Below, in pieces: positions 17,853-25,493 of a DNA stretch of 64,000 nucleotides. The position numbers and the translations under genes were made by a program. The notes under the pieces were generated by a model. That model searched no databases. It saw nothing but the letters and a program-made list of their open reading frames with translations, and had not been told where the DNA came from. This stretch comes from DASUXA01 sp036378155 (GTDB lineage Bacteria; Actinomycetota; Actinomycetes; Mycobacteriales; Micromonosporaceae), in assembly GCA_036378155.1 (NCBI GenBank), contig DASUXA010000016.1, positions 23,267 through 87,266 of the forward strand, given 5' to 3'. Position 1 is the stretch's first letter. Each line of letters begins with the position of its first letter.

Positions 17853-18200
17853 CTATGGCACGACGAATTCCGCGTGGGCCAGCGCGTACAGGACGAGGGC
17901 GAGAAAGAGGACGCCCATGACGATCGGCCACACCACGGTGCCGGCCACGACTCCGGCAGCCCGCCTGCGACGGCCCTGCCGCAGGTACCGCCGCCAGAGC
18001 CCGAGTGACGCGAGCAAGGCGAGGATGAATGCGCCTTCGACCTGCAGTGCGTAGTGGTGATCGCGCACATGAGGACCGGCGACCAGTTGGAACGCCACGA
18101 ACAGCGCGATGATCAACAGGTCGATGCCCAGCGGCTGAAGGAATCCGATGCCGAACGGGTGTCGGGCGGGCTCCAAAGCCTCGGGCTCACTGCGATCCAT
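17853..18200 (-). CDS. Small integral membrane protein
   Basis: The family is not recognised. The 115-residue product has three hydrophobic segments at about residues 22-40, 52-68 and 84-108, with a basic loop RRYLRQGRRRRAA between the second and third. The ATG at 18200 has GAGGTGA eleven bases upstream. It ends 25 bases from the convergent MOSC gene. A polarity guess from the basic loop is that it lies inside the cell. Confidence 0.6.
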   Translation of the reverse strand: MDRSEPEALEPARHPFGIGFLQPLGIDLLIIALFVAFQLVAGPHVRDHHYALQVEGAFILALLASLGLWRRYLRQGRRRRAAGVVAGTVVWPIVMGVLFLALVLYALAHAEFVVP

Positions 18201-18363
18201 GAAATTTCGTCACCTCACCTCGCACCGTACTGAGCACGATCAACCATGCGCGCGACAGCGAATCGTCCTCGCTGGACGCGAGGAACGCGTAGTCCAGCGG
18301 GTCGGGCGCCCGGCGCACGCCGGGCCCGACCGTAACGTCCACAACCGACTGAGCGAGGTGGAG

Positions 18364-18813
18364 CTACGTGCGCCGCATGACGCGCATCGGCTGCTCCGGT
18401 CGCCACAGTCGAATGACGATTTCGCCGTCTTCGACCGCGGTCAGCACCGCTTCGGTGAGGTCCAGCCGGAACGCGTGGAAGTCGCCGGGCGGTTCGCTGC
18501 CCGTGGTGTACACCGCCTTGTCGTCGCCGGTCACCTCGATCGCGACCCCGGCGACTTTGGCGTCGCCGCCCTCGCTCGGATGCGCGTGGATCGCGCAACG
18601 CCCGTCCCGCTGGAGGTCACGCGCCTTGACCGCGTTGAGCATCGAACCGAACGACAGGTCAGGTCCGCGGAAGTCGACCTCGGTGCCGCTGACCCGCGGC
18701 GACCCGTCCTTGCGCAGCGTCGCGAGCACGTGCGTCTCGTGCGCCTCGAACCGTGCCCGTACGGTCGCCGCGAGGTCGGGCGCTTCACTTTCGAACTGTT
18801 TCCACGTGGCCAT
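18364..18813 (-). CDS. Pyridoxamine 5'-phosphate oxidase-like FMN protein
   Basis: The 149-residue protein has the split-barrel fold pattern of the PNPOx-like group: HETHVLATLRKDGSPRVSGTEV near residues 34-55, a strand with DLSFGSM, and a basic KARDLQRDGRCAIH region. Related actinobacterial proteins bind FMN or F420 and reduce or bind small molecules. Specificity cannot be told from sequence. The ATG at 18813 starts at MATWKQFE, the usual family beginning; a start ten codons earlier is possible but unlike the family. Confidence 0.82.
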   Translation of the reverse strand: MATWKQFESEAPDLAATVRARFEAHETHVLATLRKDGSPRVSGTEVDFRGPDLSFGSMLNAVKARDLQRDGRCAIHAHPSEGGDAKVAGVAIEVTGDDKAVYTTGSEPPGDFHAFRLDLTEAVLTAVEDGEIVIRLWRPEQPMRVMRRT

Positions 18814-18990
18814 GCGGGGGAGTCTCGCCGCAGGTACCGACAAAACCCTCTCCGGGCGCTGTTTCCGCTGGTGACGCCGTGTCGCACAGTCGAAATTCCG
18901 GGCGTTCGACGGGGCGCGGTCGCCGTCCCGTCACCACCCGCGCCGGGTGGTCGTGCCGTCGCCCGCCACCCGTCGCGGGTGAGCCCGTGT

Positions 18991-19037
18991 CCCTCGTACG
19001 GGTGACAGCGTGAAGGTCTTCGTCACCCGTACGAGGG
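18991..19037 (+). promoter_or_regulatory. Long hairpin ending at the ribosome binding site of the secreted-peptide gene
   Basis: CCCTCGTACGGGTGAC (18991-19006) is perfectly complementary to 19022-19037, with a 15-base loop. The 3' arm ends in ACGAGGG, directly joined to AGGGAACC in front of the ATG at 19047. If transcribed, the hairpin would partly bury the ribosome binding site. It could instead be a protein-binding palindrome or the terminator of an upstream transcript. Confidence 0.6.
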
Positions 19038-19046
19038 AGGGAACCG

Positions 19047-19277
19047 ATGAGGCGAAGGATCATCGCGGCGCTGTTCGCGCTCGGCGTCGCGCTCGGCGGC
19101 GTACTGGTCACCGAAGGCGCAGCGAACGCCAAGATCACGTCCGTGGACACGTCGTGTGAGAACCAGGGCGGCAACCTGCCGCAGGGCCAGCAGCCGACGT
19201 GCACCGGCGGCGGTCTGACGCAGAACACCGAGAACCAGAACCCGGCAGGCCACGCGCCTCCTGGGCAGAACCCGTGA
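19047..19277 (+). CDS. Small secreted peptide, Asn/Gln/Pro-rich
   Basis: The 76-residue product has a clear signal peptide (MRRR, hydrophobic core, likely cleavage after ANA near residue 28), leaving a mature chain of about 48 residues. The mature part has two cysteines about 15 residues apart (DTSCENQGG and QPTCTGGG) and is rich in Asn, Gln, Gly and Pro. It resembles no family I know. The ATG at 19047 follows GAGGGAGGGAACC. It stands alone between a long 5' hairpin and a strong terminator, which looks like a dedicated, individually controlled transcript. Confidence 0.7.
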   Translation: MRRRIIAALFALGVALGGVLVTEGAANAKITSVDTSCENQGGNLPQGQQPTCTGGGLTQNTENQNPAGHAPPGQNP

Positions 19278-19283
19278 GGAACT

Positions 19284-19319
19284 GGGTGCCCGGTCCGGTC
19301 TTGACCGGACCGGGCACCC
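19284..19319 (+). terminator. Strong terminator after the secreted-peptide gene
   Basis: Perfect 17-base arms (19284-19300 and 19303-19319) separated by TT begin seven bases after the stop codon. Confidence 0.8.
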
Positions 19320-19362
19320 CCGTCCGTCGAGGATGCCCAAGGCGACCCGTGCTCGAGCCGGA

Positions 19363-19422
19363 GCCGTTCCGCCGAACGCGTCACCTGCCGGCGCCGTTCC
19401 GCCGACCGTGTAACCTGCCGGG
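19363..19422. repeat. Two tandem 30-base direct repeats
   Basis: The unit GCCGTTCCGCCGA followed by CCTGCCGG with a short variable middle occurs at 19363-19392 and again at 19393-19422, with about five differences. It lies 65-125 bases upstream of the formamidase gene and could be a pair of activator or repressor sites, or a simple local duplication. Confidence 0.5.
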
Positions 19423-19487
19423 GCGACGGTACCGCTCGCTCGGCGCAAAGCCCGGTCAGGGCGGGCGGGGTGCCGAAGACTGGGTGA

Positions 19488-20603
19488 ATGGCGGTCCACG
19501 AGGTACGCATCGACCGATCCAGGACGCTGCTGGAGCAGCCGGAGACGGGGCACAACCGCTGGCATCCCGACATCCCGCCGGTGGTGCGCTGCGACCCCGG
19601 TGACGAGGTGGTCCTCGACACCCGCGACGCGTTCGACGGGCAGATGCACCGGGGCGCGACCCTGGACACCGTCGGCGCGCCGAACCTCGACGTGGTCCAT
19701 CCGCTGACCGGACCCGTGTACATCGACGGCGCTCAGCCCGGCGACCTGCTGGAAATCGAGATCGTCGAGGTGGTGCCGGACAGCTACGGCTACACCGTCC
19801 AGGTACCGGGCTTCGGGTTCCTCCGCGACGTGTTCCCCGATCCGTTCATGGTCCGCTGGGACCTCGCCGACGGCTGGGCGACGTCGGCGGACCTTCCCGG
19901 GGTACGGGTGCCCGCCGCCCCGTTCATGGGCACGATCGGGCTGTCACCCGGGCACGACGCGCTGCCCCGGATCACCGCTCGCGAACAGGCGGCGCTGGAC
20001 CGGGGCGGGTTCGTCCTGCCGCCGTCGCCCGCTTCGGCGGTACCGTCCGATCCCGCGATCGCCACCACCGCCCTGCGCACCATCCCGCCCCGCGAGCAGG
20101 CCGGCAACGTCGACATCAAACAGCTGGTCGCCGGTACCCGGCTGTACCTGCCGGTCGACACGCCGGGCGCGCTGTTCTCCGCCGGGGACGCCCACTTCGC
20201 CCAGGGCGACTGCGAGACCTGCGGTACCGCGATCGAGATGAACGCGACCCTGCGGGTGCGCTTCACCGTGCACGACGGGACGGCTCGCGAGCGGAACATC
20301 CACGACCCGAGGTTCGCCCGTACCGACTACTGGGTGGCTCCCGAGTTCGCCGCGCCGCGCCGGTTCTTCGCCACCACGGGGACCTCGGTGACCAGGGACG
20401 GCGACCTGCACGCCGAGGACGCGACGGTCGCCGCGCGCAACGCGCTGCTGAACATGATCGAGCACCTGGGGGAGCGGGGGTACAACCGGCAGCAGGCGTA
20501 CGCGATCTGCAGCGTCGCCGTCGACCTCAAGATCAGCCAATTGGTCGACGTGCCCAGCTTCCTGGTCTCGGCGGTCGTATCCGAAGACATCTTCACCGGC
20601 TGA
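19488..20603 (+). CDS. Acetamidase/formamidase family protein
   Basis: This 371-residue enzyme fits the FmdA/AmdA family, which hydrolyses formamide or acetamide to ammonia and the acid. Recognisable parts are NRWHPDIPPVVRCDPGDEV near the N-terminus, MGTIGLSPG, GNVDIKQLVAGTRLYLPV, and the active-site region FSAGDAHFAQGDCE. The C-terminal part includes NMIEHLGERGYNRQQAYAI. The ATG at 19488 fits the family N-terminus. Role in nitrogen scavenging is likely. Upstream lies a 30-base direct repeat pair. Confidence 0.93.
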   Translation: MAVHEVRIDRSRTLLEQPETGHNRWHPDIPPVVRCDPGDEVVLDTRDAFDGQMHRGATLDTVGAPNLDVVHPLTGPVYIDGAQPGDLLEIEIVEVVPDSYGYTVQVPGFGFLRDVFPDPFMVRWDLADGWATSADLPGVRVPAAPFMGTIGLSPGHDALPRITAREQAALDRGGFVLPPSPASAVPSDPAIATTALRTIPPREQAGNVDIKQLVAGTRLYLPVDTPGALFSAGDAHFAQGDCETCGTAIEMNATLRVRFTVHDGTARERNIHDPRFARTDYWVAPEFAAPRRFFATTGTSVTRDGDLHAEDATVAARNALLNMIEHLGERGYNRQQAYAICSVAVDLKISQLVDVPSFLVSAVVSEDIFTG

Positions 20604-20620
20604 CCGACGGTGCGCGGGAG

Positions 20621-20637
20621 CCCGGCGGTCCGCCGGG
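20621..20637 (+). terminator. Short GC hairpin after the formamidase gene
   Basis: CCCGGC-GGTCC-GCCGGG lies 18 bases after the stop codon. It is small but very stable for its size. Confidence 0.4.
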
Positions 20638-20663
20638 ACGGTCACGGCGACCGACGACGGATC

Positions 20664-20680
20664 GTCAACAGCCCGTTGAC
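20664..20680. promoter_or_regulatory. Palindrome GTCAAC-N5-GTTGAC in front of the HSP18-type regulator
   Basis: The inverted repeat GTCAAC-AGCCC-GTTGAC ends 12 bases before the ATG at 20693. A near-identical copy, GTCAAC-AGACC-GTTGAC, lies inside the gene at 20989-21005. The N5 spacing is like that I recall for the RheA operator (TGTCATC-N5-GATGACA). Autoregulation is a reasonable guess. Confidence 0.5.
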
Positions 20681-20692
20681 ATACTCGTGGGT

Positions 20693-21319
20693 ATGACCCA
20701 CCCGCGCGACCGGTACGACGCCGTCGTCGACACGCTGACCCGGCAGTCGCCGTCCCGCGCGGCGGCGCTCGAAGCGCTGACGCAGATCATGCGGGTACGG
20801 GAGGACCTGGACGATCTCGAGTGCGCCGCGATCGACGCGGCGCGGCGCGCCGGTGCCGGTTGGGCGGAGGTCGCCGCGGCGCTGGGGCTGCGCAGCCGGC
20901 AGGCAGCCGAGCAGCGCCGGGTCCGGCTCGCCGCCCGGCGCACGGGTCGGGGCACGGCGGACCGATCGGCGCGACGACGTCAACAGACCGTTGACGCTCC
21001 GGTGCGGTCCGGTATCACGGCGCTGCGCGACGCGGCTGTCGAACTGGCGACGGTCATCGACGGCGTTCCCGACTGGGATCAACGGGCGCCGTCCGCCGCG
21101 CTCGCCCGCGACACCCTGCGGATCGCTCTCGACGCCGACCCAGGCGCCCTTGTCGACCTGCTCCGACACGTCGTCGACGACGTGTCCGGCGCGGCGGTCC
21201 GGGACCTGCCGCAGGTGCGCGACCTGCTCGACCGGATCTCCACCCTGGTGGCGCTTCCCCGCCCACGACGACCTCGCGCCGGCACACCGCGAAGCGGCGT
21301 GGAGCCGATGGGAAGTTGA
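20693..21319 (+). CDS. HSP18-type transcriptional regulator (HTH)
   Basis: The 208-residue protein has an N-terminal helical region with a predicted helix-turn-helix: DAARRAGAGWAEVAAALGL followed by RSRQAAEQRRVRL, near residues 50-85. This pattern matches proteins annotated as HSP18 transcriptional regulators in actinomycetes. The rest (TALRDAAVELATVI and on) is helical with no recognised domain. The ATG at 20693 is preferred; a GTG two codons earlier is possible. Palindromes lie immediately upstream (20664) and inside the gene (20989). The next gene, an MFS carrier, is led by a HAIR-like palindrome. Confidence 0.65.
   Translation: MTHPRDRYDAVVDTLTRQSPSRAAALEALTQIMRVREDLDDLECAAIDAARRAGAGWAEVAAALGLRSRQAAEQRRVRLAARRTGRGTADRSARRRQQTVDAPVRSGITALRDAAVELATVIDGVPDWDQRAPSAALARDTLRIALDADPGALVDLLRHVVDDVSGAAVRDLPQVRDLLDRISTLVALPRPRRPRAGTPRSGVEPMGS
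20989..21005. promoter_or_regulatory. Intragenic second copy of the GTCAAC-N5-GTTGAC palindrome
   Basis: GTCAAC-AGACC-GTTGAC lies inside the regulator gene, 325 bases after the copy in its promoter. Fifteen of seventeen bases or more are shared. Two copies at this distance could allow looping. Confidence 0.4.
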
Positions 21320-21334
21320 CACGCGTCGAGATCT

Positions 21335-21373
21335 ACCACCAGTCTTGAGTCCGTTCGACTCAAGATTGGTGGT
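21335..21373. promoter_or_regulatory. HAIR-like palindrome at the start of the MFS gene
   Basis: The core CTTGAGT-CCGTTCG-ACTCAAG (21344-21364) matches the HspR-associated inverted repeat CTTGAGT-N7-ACTCAAG. The palindrome extends outward through ACCACCA/TGGTGGT to 16-base arms with one mismatch. It ends three bases before the ATG at 21377. It could be an operator, or as RNA a hairpin over the ribosome binding site, or a terminator of the regulator gene. Confidence 0.6.
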
Positions 21374-21376
21374 GGG

Positions 21377-22633
21377 ATGGGCGCTCGGCCGTTGATCAGA
21401 CAGCATGCCGACTTCCGTCGGCTGTGGATCGGGGAGACCGTCAGCCAGTTCGGCACGCAGGTCAGCATGCTCGCGGTACCGCTGGTCGCGGTCGTGACTC
21501 TGGGAGCCGGCACCCTCCAGATCGGGCTGTTGACCGCGCTGGAGACCGCCGCGTTCCTGGTCGTCGGGCTGCCCGCCGGCGCGTGGGTGGACCGGATGCG
21601 CCGGCGCACCATTCTGATCGTCACGGATCTGCTGCGCGCCGTGCTGCTGGCGTCCGTGCCGCTCGCCGCGACCCTGCACGTGCTGACCCTCGCCCAGTTG
21701 TACGTCGTGGTGTTCGCCCTCGGGATATGCACCGTCTTCTTCGACGTGGCGTACCAGTCGTACCTGCCGTCCCTCGTCGCCCGTGCCGACCTCGCCGAGG
21801 GCAACGCCCGACTGCAGGCAAGCGCGAGCACCGCGTACGTACTTGGTCCCAGCGTCGCCGGATACCTGGTCCAGGTGCTCACCGCACCGATCGCGCTGCT
21901 CGCCGACGCCGCGAGTTTCCTGTGGTCAGCCGCGTTCGTGACCGCGATCCGCATGCGGGAACCGGCGAGCGCACCGCGCCGACGCAGCGGTTCGCTGCGT
22001 ACCGAGATCGGCGAGGGGATGCGCCTGGCCGCCGGTCATCCGGTCCTTCGCGCGATCATGCTGTACAACGCCACCACGGTGCTGTTCTGGTCGGTGGAAC
22101 GAGCCCTCGAGGTGGTGTTCCTGGTGCGTACCGTCGGTCTGTCCCCAGCCGGCATCGGCGTGCTGTCCGCCGTCGCCGGATGCGGATCGGTGGTCGCCGC
22201 GCTCGTCACCGGGCGGCTCGCCCGCCGGTACGGGTCGGCGCGCACCATGCTGTCGGCTGCCACTGTGGGTCACGCGTTCGTGCTGCTGGTACCGATGACC
22301 GCGGCGGGCCCGAGGTTGGCGATGTACGCGGTCGGGGCCGGCGTGTCGTCGTTCTGCGTGGTGGTGTTCAACATCGTCTCGCTGACGTTGCGTCAGACGC
22401 TGTGCGCCGAGCACCTGCTCGGTCGGGTGAACGCGACAATCCGGTTCTTCTCCTGGGCGACCCTGCCGGTCGGAGCCGTCCTCGGTGGAGTGCTCGGCAC
22501 CGTCCTCGGACTACGTGGCAGCTTGTGGGTCGCGGTCACCGGCGGCGTGGTGTCCCTGCTGTGGCTGTACCGGTCGCCGCTGCGCCGAACCGGCGACCCG
22601 ATCGCCACGCGGGCAGAGGAAGCGCCGGCGTGA
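21377..22633 (+). CDS. MFS exporter, EntS/MFS_3-like
   Basis: The 418-residue protein has about twelve membrane segments and the marks of EntS-like drug and siderophore exporters: DFRRLWIGETVSQFGTQV at the N-terminus, GAWVDRMRRRTILI in loop 2-3, and LPSLVARADLAEGNARLQA. The ATG at 21377 begins at MGARPLIRQHADF, as in the family. It has no separate Shine-Dalgarno other than GGTGGTGGG, which is part of the HAIR-like palindrome. The substrate is unknown. Confidence 0.9.
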   Translation: MGARPLIRQHADFRRLWIGETVSQFGTQVSMLAVPLVAVVTLGAGTLQIGLLTALETAAFLVVGLPAGAWVDRMRRRTILIVTDLLRAVLLASVPLAATLHVLTLAQLYVVVFALGICTVFFDVAYQSYLPSLVARADLAEGNARLQASASTAYVLGPSVAGYLVQVLTAPIALLADAASFLWSAAFVTAIRMREPASAPRRRSGSLRTEIGEGMRLAAGHPVLRAIMLYNATTVLFWSVERALEVVFLVRTVGLSPAGIGVLSAVAGCGSVVAALVTGRLARRYGSARTMLSAATVGHAFVLLVPMTAAGPRLAMYAVGAGVSSFCVVVFNIVSLTLRQTLCAEHLLGRVNATIRFFSWATLPVGAVLGGVLGTVLGLRGSLWVAVTGGVVSLLWLYRSPLRRTGDPIATRAEEAPA

Positions 22634-22686
22634 TCCGACCGACGCTACCGAGCAGGACCTGCGTCGGCGGCACCCGGCGCACCGCG

Positions 22687-23145
22687 TCAACTCGCCGCGG
22701 CCCGCGATTCGCCGGTTCCCTCCAGGTACCGCTTGAGATTCATCCAGATCTCGTCCTCCTGGCGTCGACCCAGCCGGGCGACGATCGGACCGAGCAGCTT
22801 GCCGAAGCGCTTCGGCTCGACGTCCCACGACCAGGTCATCCGGGTACCGATCGGGATCCGGTCGAACGTCAGCGTGCCGTGGATCTCCGCCGAGCCGAGG
22901 CGGGTCGTGGACCCGAGCAGGGTCGGGCGGTCGTACGCCGTGGTCTCGATCGTCATGTCGGCGGACCGGAGCGTCGTCCGGCTGGTCGCGCGGAACCGGG
23001 TGCCGACACCGATGGGACCATTGGTGATCTTTTCGGCGCGCCGCATCCGCCGGTTGTACGTCGGCTCGTTCCGCTCGTCGGCGACGAAGTCGAACACCAC
23101 CTCGGGCGGTCGCGCGATCACGATCTCGCCTTCGATCTTCGCCAT
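22687..23145 (-). CDS. SRPBCC family protein
   Basis: This 152-residue cytoplasmic protein has the START-like SRPBCC (polyketide cyclase/dehydrase) pattern: an N-terminal strand EGEIVIARPPEVVFDFVADE, a middle section with GVGTRFRATSRTT, and a C-terminal long helix DEIWMNLKRYLE. Such proteins bind a hydrophobic ligand; no catalytic role can be assigned. The ATG at 23145 has GGGAGG four bases upstream. It is convergent with the MFS gene and divergent from paaK. Confidence 0.85.
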   Translation of the reverse strand: MAKIEGEIVIARPPEVVFDFVADERNEPTYNRRMRRAEKITNGPIGVGTRFRATSRTTLRSADMTIETTAYDRPTLLGSTTRLGSAEIHGTLTFDRIPIGTRMTWSWDVEPKRFGKLLGPIVARLGRRQEDEIWMNLKRYLEGTGESRAAAS

Positions 23146-23406
23146 GCCGCCTCCCGATCACCGACTCGCCGTCGGGCCGCACTCACCTCGTGGGGTTGCC
23201 CGACCGGGCAACGGTTACTCGCGGCGACCGGCGAAACTATTGCCGTTGACCACGCCACCAGCCGTCGACCGTGGTCCGTGCCAGGCGCTATCGTCGCGGC
23301 GTCGGGCGCTTCTCGGCGCCGGACACCGGTTGGGCAGCGACCAGCGCGGGTCGAGGCGTGACGCGTGTCGAGCCGCGGCGGTCGAGCGTTCGCCTGAGGA
23401 GGAACC

Positions 23407-24714
23407 GTGCGCGATCTCACCCCGCGACCGGAGGACCTGGAGCCGATCGAGCGCGCCTCGGTGGACGAGTTGCGCGCGTTGCAGCTGGAGCGGCTGAAGT
23501 GGTCGCTGCGTCACGCGTACGACAACGTGCCGCACTACCGCAAGGCGTTCGAGGCGGCGGGGGTACACCCGGACGACTGCCGCGACCTCGCGGACCTGTC
23601 CCGTTTTCCGTTCACCACGAAGGCGGACCTGCGGGAGAACTACCCGTTCGGGATGTTCGCGGTACCGCGTGAGCAGGTCAGCCGGATCCACGCGTCGTCC
23701 GGGACGACCGGTCGACCGACCGTCGTTGGGTACACCCGCGACGACATCCGCACCTGGGCGAAGCTGATGGCGCGGTCGATCCGTGCGAGCGGCGGACGCC
23801 CCGGCGACAAGGTCCACGTCGCGTACGGGTACGGGTTGTTCACCGGCGGGCTCGGGGCGCACTACGGCGCGGAGGAACTCGGCTGCACGGTGATCCCGGT
23901 CTCGGGCGGGATGACCGAGCGTCAGGTGATGCTGATCCGCGACTTCGAGCCGGACGTCATCATGGTCACCCCGACGTACATGCTGGCGATCGTCGACGAG
24001 ATGGAACGTCAGGGCCTCGACCCGCGTACCACGTCGCTGCAGGTCGGCATCTTCGGCGCGGAGCCGTGGACCGACGACATGCGCCGCGAGATGGAGCAGC
24101 GGCTGGACATGCACGCGGTGGACATCTACGGGCTGTCCGAGGTCATGGGTCCCGGTGTCGCCAACGAGTGCGTGGAGACCAAGGACGGTCTGCACCTGTG
24201 GGAGGACCATTTCTACCCGGAGATCATCGACCCCGTCACCGGTGAGGTGCTGCCCGACGGTGAGCAGGGCGAACTGGTGCTGACCTCGCTGACCAAGCAG
24301 GCGATGCCGGTGGTCCGGTACCGCACCCGCGACCTGACCCGGCTGCTGCCCGGCACCGCCCGACCGATGCGCCGGATCGAGAAGATCACCGGGCGCAGCG
24401 ACGACATGATGATCGTGCGCGGGGTGAACCTGTTCCCGACCCAGATCGAGGAGCTGATCCTGCGCAGCGCGCACCTGTCGCCGCATTTCCAGTGCGTGCT
24501 GACCCGCTCGGGTCGGATGGACGAACTGACGGTGAAGGTCGAGCGCCGGCCCGGCGCGGAGCCGGAGGCGGCGGCGCGGGCGGGTGCCGAGTTGGCGCAC
24601 AACGTGAAGAGCACGATCGGGGTCACCATCAAGGTCGACGTGGTCGAGCCGGACAGCGTCGAGCGTTCGCTCGGCAAGATGCGCCGCATCGTGGACCTGC
24701 GTACCAAGGACTGA
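23407..24714 (+). CDS. paaK: Phenylacetate--CoA ligase
   Basis: This 435-residue AMP-forming ligase activates phenylacetate to phenylacetyl-CoA, the first step of aerobic phenylacetate breakdown. The AMP-binding P-loop reads SSGTTGRPT from Ser97. Further marks are YGLSEVMGPGV (adenylation motif), the hinge region GRSDDMMIVRGVNLFPTQIE, and the C-terminal VERSLGKMRRIVD with the catalytic lysine. The GTG at 23407 follows GAGGAGG. The paaI-like thioesterase follows after ten bases. The ring-oxygenase genes paaABCDE are not in the window, so they are either elsewhere or the ligase serves another aryl acid. Confidence 0.95.
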   Translation: MRDLTPRPEDLEPIERASVDELRALQLERLKWSLRHAYDNVPHYRKAFEAAGVHPDDCRDLADLSRFPFTTKADLRENYPFGMFAVPREQVSRIHASSGTTGRPTVVGYTRDDIRTWAKLMARSIRASGGRPGDKVHVAYGYGLFTGGLGAHYGAEELGCTVIPVSGGMTERQVMLIRDFEPDVIMVTPTYMLAIVDEMERQGLDPRTTSLQVGIFGAEPWTDDMRREMEQRLDMHAVDIYGLSEVMGPGVANECVETKDGLHLWEDHFYPEIIDPVTGEVLPDGEQGELVLTSLTKQAMPVVRYRTRDLTRLLPGTARPMRRIEKITGRSDDMMIVRGVNLFPTQIEELILRSAHLSPHFQCVLTRSGRMDELTVKVERRPGAEPEAAARAGAELAHNVKSTIGVTIKVDVVEPDSVERSLGKMRRIVDLRTKD

Positions 24715-24724
24715 GGGGAGCCTC

Positions 24725-25183
24725 ATGGTTCAGGCGACCGGCGACCGTACCGCCGCGCACGACATGTTCGACGCCGACCTGGCGTCCCGTGCGCTGGGCA
24801 TGGAACTGGTGTCGGCCGGCGACGGCGACGCGGTGGTGACCATGCGGGTCACGTCGGCGATGGTCAACGGCCACGGCATCGCCCACGGCGGGTACGTGTT
24901 CCTGCTCGCCGACACGGCGTTCGCCTGCGCCTGCAACAGTCACGGGCCGGTGACCGTCGCGGCGGGCGCGGAGATCACGTTCGTCCGTCCGGCTCGGGAG
25001 GGCGACCTGCTGGTGGCGCGCGCCGAGGAACGCACCCGGTACGGGCGCAGCGGCATCTACGACGTGACGGTCACCTGCGGCGACGAGGTCGTCGCCGAGT
25101 TCCGGGGTAAGAGCCGGGTGATCTCCCGCGACGGGTCACGCTCGCCCGGCGACGACTCGTCGGGGGGTGCGGGCGCCGCGTAG
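24725..25183 (+). CDS. paaI: Hydroxyphenylacetyl-CoA thioesterase
   Basis: The 152-residue hot-dog fold protein matches PaaI, a thioesterase that releases CoA from dead-end phenylacetyl-CoA pathway intermediates. The 4HBT signature region is VNGHGIAHGGYVFLLADTAF with Asn-His-Gly and the catalytic Asp/Asn zone. The ATG at 24725 has GGGGAG four bases upstream. It sits ten bases after paaK, making a two-gene operon. Residues beyond about 138 form a Ser/Gly-rich tail not found in all family members. Confidence 0.92.
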   Translation: MVQATGDRTAAHDMFDADLASRALGMELVSAGDGDAVVTMRVTSAMVNGHGIAHGGYVFLLADTAFACACNSHGPVTVAAGAEITFVRPAREGDLLVARAEERTRYGRSGIYDVTVTCGDEVVAEFRGKSRVISRDGSRSPGDDSSGGAGAA

Positions 25184-25493
25184 GGCACCCGGGGCGGCGC
25201 TTCGCGATGCCCGGTTGGCCAGCGATGCCCGGTCGGGTGTGTCGCCGGAGGTCGACAACCCTGGCGGTGTAGCCACACCACCAGGGTTGTGAGCGTCCTG
25301 GGATGCCTACCTCGCTCGCGATGTACGCACATCCCGAAGGGTGTGGACCTCAACCGGCACACCTCTACTCGACGGGAACGGTCGCCGAGGACCACCCGGC
25401 CCGGAATCCCGCGACCGACTGCTCGGGTACCGGCGCATGGGCGACGGGCGGCGGGGTAGGCGGGGGTGTCACCCATCGCCGAAAGGAGCCGCC
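25184..25493. other. Intergenic region carrying a dispersed repeat
   Basis: These 310 bases between paaI and a DoxX gene hold the palindromes of repeat copy B. I see no gene. The last 80 bases should hold the promoter of the DoxX gene. Confidence 0.5.
25255..25333. repeat. Dispersed palindromic repeat, copy B
   Basis: ACAACCCTGG-C-GGTGT-AGCC-ACACC-A with CCAGGGTTGT forms a 36-base palindrome (25255-25290) with one mismatch. About 30 bases later GATGT-ACGC-ACATC (25320-25333) is identical to the centre of copy D at 51787-51800. Confidence 0.65.

Noticed and set aside
23407..25183. Complete phenylacetate pathway
   Set aside because: Only paaK and paaI are present; the ring epoxidase and later genes are not in the window.
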